A stretch of 9,840 nt of DNA, taken from positions 1 through 9,840 of the forward strand of contig DOTV01000233.1 in the NCBI GenBank assembly GCA_003520925.1, written 5' to 3'. The position numbers and the translations under genes are program-made. The stretch is from Bacteroidales bacterium. Its GTDB lineage: Bacteria; Bacteroidota; Bacteroidia; Bacteroidales; VadinHA17. The notes beneath the pieces were generated by a model. That model was not told the DNA's origin. It ran no database searches and saw only the letters and a list, made by a program, of their open reading frames with translations. Within the stretch, counting starts at the first letter, position 1. Each line of letters starts with the position of its first letter. Positions 1 to 5,381 of the stretch are shown here, piece after piece.

Positions 1-29
1 AATTACAGATTTGAAAGATTCCTGATGAT

Positions 30-118
30 TGGCGGAGAGGCAGGGATTCGAACCCTGGGAGGGGGATACCCTCAACGGTTTTCAAGACCGCCGCATTCGA
101 CCGCTCTGCCATCTCTCC
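30..118 (-). tRNA. tRNA-Ser (anticodon UGA), CCA encoded
   Basis: Read on the minus strand, the sequence folds as a class II (long variable arm) tRNA. The acceptor begins GGAGAGA and pairs with CCTCTCC, followed by discriminator G and a genomically encoded CCA. The anticodon stem is GCGGT/ACCGT around the loop CTTGAAA, giving anticodon TGA, which reads UCA and related serine codons. The variable arm contains the stem GAGGG/CCCTC, typical of serine tRNAs. The T stem is CAGGG/CCCTG with loop TTCGAAT. One oddity is that the last acceptor pair (position 7 with 66) is A-C rather than a Watson-Crick pair; the other six pairs are intact. The tRNA looks complete and functional. Confidence 0.97.
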
Positions 119-138
119 CTTATTAGCTGCATTCACCA

Positions 139-192
139 TGGAGTTTATCCCGCCACTGCGGGACGATCTCTCCATCTCCGGCGCATCCGGAG
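139..192. other. Two GC-rich stem-loops in the spacer upstream of tRNA-Ser
   Basis: The spacer between the tRNA (ends 118) and the peptidase gene (starts 289) has no credible gene but contains two inverted repeats. The first is an extended hairpin: an outer TGGAG/CTCCA stem (139-143 with 170-174) and an inner TCCCGC/GCGGGA stem (148-153 with 158-163), separated by a small internal loop. The second is CTCCGG/CCGGAG (176-181 with 187-192) with a 5-nt loop. Neither is followed by a T-run on either strand, so they do not look like intrinsic terminators. If the tRNA is transcribed from the promoter proposed at 197-204, the first hairpin lies in its 5' leader. A function in processing is inference only. 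Confidence 0.5.
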
Positions 193-196
193 CTGA

Positions 197-204
197 CAAA
201 AATA
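197..204 (-). promoter_or_regulatory. Possible -7 element for the tRNA-Ser transcript
   Basis: On the minus strand these bases read TATTTTTG, a full match to the Bacteroidetes -7 consensus TAnnTTTG. It would place transcription start near 190, about 70 nt before the mature tRNA 5' end at 118. No clear TTTG -33 element lies 19-21 bp upstream, so the call rests on the -7 match and its position. Confidence 0.3.
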
Positions 205-215
205 ATCCATATTTC

Positions 216-247
216 TTTTGATTACAGCTTTTTAAAAACTTATTTTG
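216..247 (+). promoter_or_regulatory. Probable Bacteroidetes-type promoter of the M3 peptidase gene
   Basis: TTTTG at 216-220 fits the -33 element. Exactly 19 bp later, TTATTTTG at 240-247 matches the -7 consensus TAnnTTTG at seven of eight positions. The predicted start is about 6-8 nt downstream, leaving a leader of roughly 35 nt before the GTG at 289. The spacing agrees with the known primary sigma factor promoters of this phylum. Confidence 0.5.
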
Positions 248-288
248 CAGATATTATTTTACTCAATCAATAACCAAAAAATATAATT

Positions 289-2397
289 GTGAAAAATCTA
301 TCTAAATTCTTTTTGCTTATGGGATTATCGGGGCTCATTTTTAGCTCATGCAAGAATCAGTCGGGTGCTGATAAAATCAATCCTTTTTTCTCTGAATATA
401 ATACTCCCTTCAGTGTCCCGCCTTTCGAGAAAATAAAGGCTAAACATTATATGCCGGCATTTGAAAAAGGGATGAACGAGGGAAGAAAAGATATAGAAAA
501 CCTCGTTAAGAACGAGGCGGAACCTGATTTTGACAATACTATCGGAGCTCTCGACAGAGCCGGAGAACTTCTGACAAGGGTTTCTCTTGTATTCTTTGCA
601 CAGGCTTCTGCAAACACAAGTGATTCGCTTCAGAGTATTGAAATGGAGATTTCCCCGAAACTTGCAGGGTATAACGACGAGATACGCCTGAACCCCGAAT
701 TATTTAAAAGGGTAAAACAGGTTTATGATAACCAGGCGAAATTCAATCTGAGTCAGGAGAAAAAATTTATCCTGGAAAATTTATACAAGGAATTTGTAAG
801 GAACGGGGCAAACCTGAACAAAACAGATCAGGATACTCTTAAGAAGATCAATCAGCGAATTTCAGTACTTGGTGTTAAATTCAATCAGAATGTACTTGAA
901 GAAACGAATAACTACAAATTGGTTGTCGGAAAGGAAGATATTGCCGGATTACCTGAATCACTGGTCAGTACCGCAGCTGAAACAGCTAAAGCAGCAGGGA
1001 AAGAAGGCAGCTGGGCATTCACTACCCAGAGACCCAGTATATTCCCTTTCCTTCAGTACTCCGGGAACAGGGAACTCCGCCTCGAGTTGTTTAAAGCCTA
1101 CACAAACCGCGGGAACAATGGTAATGAGTATGACAATAATAAAGTTCTTGCTGAGATTGTTGCACTAAGAGCACAGCGTGCAAAGCTCCTTGGATATAAA
1201 ACACACTCTGACCTAGTCCTTGAACCCAGAATGGCCAAAAATCCTGAAAATGTACTCAGTCTGCTTAACAACCTCTGGGGTAAGGCAGTCCCTGTGGCAA
1301 AGAATGAGGTCAGTGAGATGCAGAAGATAATTGATAAAGATGGTGGTAAATTTAAGCTTGAACCTTCCGACTGGTGGTATTATGCCGAAAAGGTCAGGAA
1401 AGAGAAATACGATCTCGATGATAATGCTTTGAGACCATATTTCCTTCTTGATAATGTCCGTGAAGGTGTTTTCAATTGTGCAAACCGGCTTTATGGCATT
1501 ACTTTCATGCCAATTACCAATTGTCCCCTTCCACATCCTGATGCTCAGGCATATGAAGTAAAGGATTCGGATGGATCTCATCTTGGTGTTCTGTTCATGG
1601 ATTTCCATCCGCGTGAAAGCAAGCGGCAGGGAGCCTGGTGCGGAGGATACAGGAACCACCATATTGCTGATGGAAAACCAGTGACCCCGGTCGTTACCCT
1701 TGTATGCAATTTTACCCCTCCATCGGGTGAGCTTCCATCTCTTCTGAACCTCGATGAGGTTGAAACGCTATTCCATGAGTTCGGACATGCTCTTGAGGGT
1801 CTTTTCTGCAAAAACACCTATAACATGTCATACATTGCGTGGGATTTTGTAGAACTTCCTTCACAAATAATGGAACATTGGGCTACGGAACCAGAATTGC
1901 TTAATGTTTATGCCAGGCACTATGAGACCGGAGAGGTCATCCCGGTTGAACTTGTGAAAAAACTGGAGAACAGCAGGTACTTTAATCAGGGATTCATCAA
2001 TACTGAGCTTCTTGCAGCATCGCTTCTCGACATAGCATACTACACTCTTGAAGCACCAGCAGTGGTTGATGTTCAGAGTTTTGAGAAGAATTTTTTCAAT
2101 AAGATCGGTCTCATACCTGAAATAGTATCACGCTACAGAAGCACTTATTTCCTTCATATAATTGATGGATACGATTCAGGATACTATAGCTATACCTGGG
2201 CTGCGGTTCTTGACAATGATGCTTTTGAAGCTTTCAGGGAGAAAGGTATCTTTGACAGGGCAACAGCCGAATCATTCCGCAGAAACATACTTGAAAAAGA
2301 CGGCACAATGGATGCTATGCAGATGTATGTCAATTTCCGTGGACGCGAACCGCAGATTGAACCTCTTCTCAGGAACAGGGGGCTGGTCTCTCAATAA
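289..2397 (+). CDS. dcp: M3 family metallopeptidase, peptidyl-dipeptidase Dcp-like lipoprotein
   Basis: This 702-residue zinc peptidase of family M3 is expected to remove dipeptides from the C-terminus of peptides, as Dcp does, and is close to the usual Dcp length of about 680-700. The zinc motif HEFGH is at residues 496-500, with the third ligand probably E522 in the DFVELPSQ segment. The substrate-side tyrosine region GYDSGYYSY is at 627-635; Y628 and Y635 match the 7-residue spacing of the conserved pair in Dcp and neurolysin. A DFHPRESKRQGAW segment, typical of the family, lies upstream of the zinc site. The N-terminus is a lipoprotein signal, with a charged start, a hydrophobic stretch and Cys21 after LIFSS, so the enzyme should be membrane-anchored and act outside the cytoplasm. 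GTG is chosen as start because the next Met (residue 11) would destroy the signal. No Shine-Dalgarno sequence is seen; the upstream bases are A-rich. The loop from HEFGH to the third ligand is three residues shorter than in E. coli Dcp as I recall it. Exact specificity is inferred from the family. Confidence 0.92.
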   Translation: MKNLSKFFLLMGLSGLIFSSCKNQSGADKINPFFSEYNTPFSVPPFEKIKAKHYMPAFEKGMNEGRKDIENLVKNEAEPDFDNTIGALDRAGELLTRVSLVFFAQASANTSDSLQSIEMEISPKLAGYNDEIRLNPELFKRVKQVYDNQAKFNLSQEKKFILENLYKEFVRNGANLNKTDQDTLKKINQRISVLGVKFNQNVLEETNNYKLVVGKEDIAGLPESLVSTAAETAKAAGKEGSWAFTTQRPSIFPFLQYSGNRELRLELFKAYTNRGNNGNEYDNNKVLAEIVALRAQRAKLLGYKTHSDLVLEPRMAKNPENVLSLLNNLWGKAVPVAKNEVSEMQKIIDKDGGKFKLEPSDWWYYAEKVRKEKYDLDDNALRPYFLLDNVREGVFNCANRLYGITFMPITNCPLPHPDAQAYEVKDSDGSHLGVLFMDFHPRESKRQGAWCGGYRNHHIADGKPVTPVVTLVCNFTPPSGELPSLLNLDEVETLFHEFGHALEGLFCKNTYNMSYIAWDFVELPSQIMEHWATEPELLNVYARHYETGEVIPVELVKKLENSRYFNQGFINTELLAASLLDIAYYTLEAPAVVDVQSFEKNFFNKIGLIPEIVSRYRSTYFLHIIDGYDSGYYSYTWAAVLDNDAFEAFREKGIFDRATAESFRRNILEKDGTMDAMQMYVNFRGREPQIEPLLRNRGLVSQ

Positions 2398-2400
2398 GTA

Positions 2401-2492
2401 GTCATGCAAGTTTTGCAAGTCATGCAAGTTTTGCAGGTCAGTTAATTGATCCCGACATGCATGACCTGTATGACCTGCACGACATGCAAGAC
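2401..2492. repeat. Dyad of degenerate 9-bp repeats between convergent genes
   Basis: Nearly the whole gap between two convergent stop codons is repetitive. At 2401-2436 an 18-bp unit occurs twice, with 17 of 18 bases identical. Read on the minus strand, each 18-mer is two 9-mers: CTGCAAAAC or TTGCAAAAC, and TTGCATGAC. At 2457-2492 four 9-mers of the same type run in the opposite orientation: ATGCATGAC, CTGTATGAC, CTGCACGAC, ATGCAAGAC. The common pattern is roughly nTGCAnGAC. The two arms can pair with about 28 of 38 bases matching, around a short AT-rich centre (about 2441-2453). Transcripts from either side would form a long imperfect hairpin, so it could act as a bidirectional terminator or 3'-end stabiliser. 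No strong T-run follows, so that role is inference. Confidence 0.8.
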
Positions 2493-2494
2493 AA

Positions 2495-3739
2495 TTATTT
2501 AAAAACTCCTTCAATTTCATCGAGAGAAACTCCAAGGCTTTTGATTGCAGCCTGGTTGAGACGGTCTTTATTTCCTGTAAAATGGATCGTAATCTGGCTG
2601 TGAGTTATACTTTCGCCGGGTTTCAGGTCTGCTGCCGGAGATGAAGTCTCAAGTTCATAGAATGGACCCATTTGCGATCCATCTTCAAGCGGGCCGTCAT
2701 TATATGAATTAAGAGCATCGCCTGAGAACGGGTCATCCTGAATCTTCCAGGCTGAATTCACATATTCCGTCTTATTCTCAGGCAATTTACATAATAGCAA
2801 GGTAAGGATGTTATTATAAAAATCATAGCTGCCCATTATTTCCCTGGCCCTTTTGGGATTGATACCTATTTTGCCGCGGCTTTTACCGTCAGCCCTGAAA
2901 TAAATATTACCACCCGATATTTTCAGCCTGTCGGCCGCAATCTTTCCGAAATAGTTGTCATTTACGGCTACTCCAAGGTCCCTTTCATTGCCCTCCCGAA
3001 CCGGAATAACGACCATCACGGCCGGTGACGGGATGAACATACCCAGCATCCAGACAGATAGAAGCCCTGTCTCCTTTCTCCATTCAGCCGATCCACTGTT
3101 CGTAAGTTTATTATCGGAGCGGTAAGCAACGAAATTTATTCCGGTCATGTCAATTCCTGTTTCCTTCATAATCTGATTTTCATTGAGGAGGGTTATCTTT
3201 CTGTCAATTTCCAGATCAAAAGGAGTTCCACTGTAGTTCTCAGTTTCGGCAGAATGAAAGAATGTAACTGATGAATCGGAAAGCTCAGTTATCTTAAATG
3301 GAATAGTATCAAGGAACGCTGGTGTCTGCCACTTTTCATAAATGAATTCATCTCCCTTTTTAAAGAAAATCGAGAACTGCCCACCCTCAGGTCCGAGCCA
3401 CAATCTCTCTTCTCCGCCGTATGGATTAATGTGAGGTAATGCTTCTCCTGAAGAGATCAGGTTATTATTTATCCAGCCAAAGCTGAATCCACCTGGGCCT
3501 TCCGAAGTGCTGGTCATAACCCTTCCCTGCCATCCCGGAACAATTGCAACTGCTGAATTGCCTTTCTTAAGTTCAATTACATCAATGTATTTCTTAAGGA
3601 AATTAACATTATAGCCGTATTGTTTGGTTGAATCTGTTGTCATCGTTTTTAAAGATTGATTTTGTTTTTTGATTTGTTCATTACCCGTGCATGCGGTAAG
3701 CAAAACGTAGGAAATGACTGCAATGATGATTTTGTTCAT
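2495..3739 (-). CDS. Lipoprotein, DUF6786-like (galactose-mutarotase-type fold)
   Basis: This protein of 414 residues has no assigned enzymatic activity. The start is placed at the ATG whose product begins MNKIIIAVISYVLLTAC. That is a clean lipoprotein signal with lipobox LTAC and lipidated Cys17, so the protein should be anchored in the cell envelope. An in-frame extension further upstream would bury the signal and overlap the divergent gene. The central part has a GGEERLWLGPEGGQFS segment at about residues 108-124 and an earlier VPGWQGRVM segment. I associate these with the Bacteroidetes family DUF6786, which resembles aldose epimerase-like sugar-binding beta-sandwich proteins. This assignment is from memory and is tentative; a role on carbohydrate is inference. 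The gene converges on the M3 peptidase across the 9-mer repeat dyad and diverges from the RlmN/Cfr-like gene with 88 bp between starts. A weak -7-like TACCTTAG lies on the minus strand at 3791-3784. The protein looks full length. Confidence 0.8.
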   Translation of the reverse strand: MNKIIIAVISYVLLTACTGNEQIKKQNQSLKTMTTDSTKQYGYNVNFLKKYIDVIELKKGNSAVAIVPGWQGRVMTSTSEGPGGFSFGWINNNLISSGEALPHINPYGGEERLWLGPEGGQFSIFFKKGDEFIYEKWQTPAFLDTIPFKITELSDSSVTFFHSAETENYSGTPFDLEIDRKITLLNENQIMKETGIDMTGINFVAYRSDNKLTNSGSAEWRKETGLLSVWMLGMFIPSPAVMVVIPVREGNERDLGVAVNDNYFGKIAADRLKISGGNIYFRADGKSRGKIGINPKRAREIMGSYDFYNNILTLLLCKLPENKTEYVNSAWKIQDDPFSGDALNSYNDGPLEDGSQMGPFYELETSSPAADLKPGESITHSQITIHFTGNKDRLNQAAIKSLGVSLDEIEGVFK

Positions 3740-3804
3740 TTTTTTGATGATTTTACCTGTTCTGTGGATCCTGAAATTAATTACTAAGGTATTGATAATC
3801 GGAT

Positions 3805-3812
3805 TATTTTTG
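3805..3812 (+). promoter_or_regulatory. Probable -7 element just upstream of the RlmN/Cfr-like gene
   Basis: TATTTTTG is a full match to TAnnTTTG. It ends 15 bp before the ATG at 3828, so the expected start near 3818-3820 leaves a leader of only about 8-10 nt. No good TTTG is seen at the -33 distance. An almost leaderless message would fit the absence of a Shine-Dalgarno sequence. Confidence 0.45.
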
Positions 3813-3827
3813 CAGAAATAAGCCGGA

Positions 3828-4835
3828 ATGATTAAAAGAAGCCTCATCGGGTTGACTCCAGAGGAGATCAGGGTTCTTGCAGGATCAAGCATCTCTCATG
3901 CAATAGTAATAGCTAACTATCTGTATAAGAGACGATCAAATGATGTAGCCCTGGTTCCGGATATCCCAAAAAAAGTCAAGGAAGAATTAAGTAAAAAATC
4001 AATTCCGGGGATATATGGCCCGGTTGCTTCAGGAAGATCATCTGACGGAACAATAAAATATCTGTTCCGAAATGAAAGTGAACAGGAGTTTGAAACTGTC
4101 CTGCTGACTGAAGCTAAAAGAATTACAGTATGCGTCTCATCCCAATCAGGGTGCAGAATGGGCTGCCCTTTCTGTGTCACAGGAAGATATGGATTCAGGG
4201 GGAATTTGTCCGTCCGTGATATTATAACACAGGTTCTTGGTCTGCCAGCATCCGAAAATGTTACTCATGTCGTCTTTATGGGGATGGGTGAACCGATGGA
4301 CAATATAGAAAACGTCCTTAAAGCTTGCAAAATACTTACTGCGGAATGGGGGCTGGCTTTAAGTAAGCGAAATATAACTGTCTCGACGGTCGGAATAACT
4401 CCCGGAATCAAATATTTTCTCGAGGAGTCAGACTGCAATATGGCCCTGAGCCTCTATTCACCTTTTCCGGAGGAACGGTACCGGATTATTCCGGCCGAAA
4501 AGAAATATCATGCCCATGAGATAATTCAGATAATGAAAAGTTACCGGAACTCCGGAAAAAGAAGGATGAGTATTGCATATATCATGATCAGTGATATCAA
4601 CGACTCTGAAAAGCATCTTGAGGGACTGAAAGCCCTGGTTACAGGAACGGGAATCAGAATAAACCTGATTCCATATAATCCGATTCCGTCAGATGATAAT
4701 ATTTCTTCATCAAACGAAAGAATGCAGTATTTCAGGCATGAGCTTGTAATCTCAGGAATCTCAGCTTCAATCAGGAAATCAAAAGGTATCGATGTTTCGG
4801 CAGCGTGCGGTCTTCTTGCTTCAGGATTGCAATAA
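3828..4835 (+). CDS. rlmN: RlmN/Cfr-family radical SAM 23S rRNA A2503 methyltransferase
   Basis: This 335-residue protein is a radical SAM methyltransferase expected to methylate adenine 2503 of 23S rRNA (C2 in RlmN, C8 in Cfr), with the tRNA activity of RlmN also possible. The 4Fe-4S motif is C109-RMG-C113-PF-C116. The two catalytic cysteines of the family are both present: C102 in VCVSSQSGC (E. coli C118) and C327 in DVSAACG (E. coli C355). The SAM-contact motif GMGEP is at 152-156. All required residues are there and the length is near the usual 340-370. Several segments look less like canonical RlmN and closer to Cfr as I recall it: SLYSPFPEER (208-217), SIAYIM, and a GID-V-SAACG tail without the extra aspartate of RlmN. 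GMGEP and IRKSKG are RlmN-like. The Tyr at 210 replaces the usual His of the SLH motif. RlmN is the safer name; a divergent paralogue is possible. The gene is monocistronic, diverges from the DUF6786-like gene and ends 2 bp from the convergent GNAT gene. Confidence 0.88.
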   Translation: MIKRSLIGLTPEEIRVLAGSSISHAIVIANYLYKRRSNDVALVPDIPKKVKEELSKKSIPGIYGPVASGRSSDGTIKYLFRNESEQEFETVLLTEAKRITVCVSSQSGCRMGCPFCVTGRYGFRGNLSVRDIITQVLGLPASENVTHVVFMGMGEPMDNIENVLKACKILTAEWGLALSKRNITVSTVGITPGIKYFLEESDCNMALSLYSPFPEERYRIIPAEKKYHAHEIIQIMKSYRNSGKRRMSIAYIMISDINDSEKHLEGLKALVTGTGIRINLIPYNPIPSDDNISSSNERMQYFRHELVISGISASIRKSKGIDVSAACGLLASGLQ

Positions 4836-4837
4836 CA

Positions 4838-5362
4838 TTATCCTTCCGGATTAATCATCTGAAATATAAACTCATCAATATAACCTTCCGAACTCCTGAT
4901 CCATTCCTTTTTTATTCCGGACTGTATAAAACCGACTTTTTTAAACAGATCGATGCTTTCACAGTTATTAGACAGGATGCTGCAGTGAAGCTGGTGGAGC
5001 AGAAGGGTATTGAAACAGTAGTTAATCAGGCATTTAAGAGCCATTGTAGCATATCCCTTTCTCCGGTATTGTTCGTTTGCGATAAGGATGCCTACACCGG
5101 CCCTTTTGTGAAATGAATCAAAATCGAAAATATCAATGGTTCCTATCGTGGCATTATCAGCAATATGATCGATCATAAGCCTGACCTGACCTGTTTCATA
5201 AATATTTTTATGTGAATCCTCAAGATAGCGTTTCAGGGTATATTTTGAGAAAGGCACAATTGTATTGCTGATTGCCCAGTATGAAATGTTATTCTCCCAG
5301 TCATAAAGCAATTCAAGATCTTCGGGCTCCAGGGCCCGTAATCTGATTTCCTTGTAATTCAT
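4838..5362 (-). CDS. GNAT family N-acetyltransferase (RimJ/RimL/SpeG type)
   Basis: A complete 174-residue acetyl-CoA-dependent N-acetyltransferase. The N-terminal strand IRLRALEPEDLELLYDWEN (6-24) is typical of the RimJ/RimL branch. The acetyl-CoA pyrophosphate-binding motif is QYRRKGYA at 98-105, fitting Q/RxxGxG/A. It is preceded by the beta-4 strand AGVGILIANE and followed by the helix of motif A. The closing motif B segment contains NNCESIDLFKKVGF, again common in this branch. No signal peptide is present, so it acts in the cytoplasm. Substrate cannot be told from sequence; ribosomal protein N-termini, polyamines, peptides and small amines are all known in relatives. Its ATG lies only 19 bp downstream of the OmpA/PD40 gene stop on the same strand, so it is probably the last gene of that transcription unit, although a functional link is not evident. 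Its stop is 2 bp from the stop of the convergent methyltransferase gene, leaving no room for a separate terminator. Confidence 0.88.
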   Translation of the reverse strand: MNYKEIRLRALEPEDLELLYDWENNISYWAISNTIVPFSKYTLKRYLEDSHKNIYETGQVRLMIDHIADNATIGTIDIFDFDSFHKRAGVGILIANEQYRRKGYATMALKCLINYCFNTLLLHQLHCSILSNNCESIDLFKKVGFIQSGIKKEWIRSSEGYIDEFIFQMINPEG

Positions 5363-5381
5363 TTTAATAGTCTACGCCAGT

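Noticed and set aside
1..139. An open frame on the minus strand starting with ATG at 139 and running through to the left edge
   Set aside because: It runs through the tRNA-Ser gene; the openness is explained by tRNA sequence and no protein family is recognisable.
1213..1817. Two minus-strand open frames inside the peptidase gene
   Set aside because: They are antisense to conserved M3 peptidase sequence, including the zinc site region, and show no recognisable domains.
2401..2492. A mini CRISPR array
   Set aside because: Units are 9 bp, contiguous, degenerate and in both orientations, with no spacers and no cas genes.
3740..3892. A 51-codon N-terminal extension of the DUF6786-like lipoprotein gene
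   Set aside because: It would place a lipoprotein signal in the middle of a protein and overlap the start of the divergent methyltransferase gene.
4805..5116. A plus-strand open frame following the methyltransferase
   Set aside because: It is antisense to the GNAT gene, whose acetyl-CoA motif shows the real coding strand.
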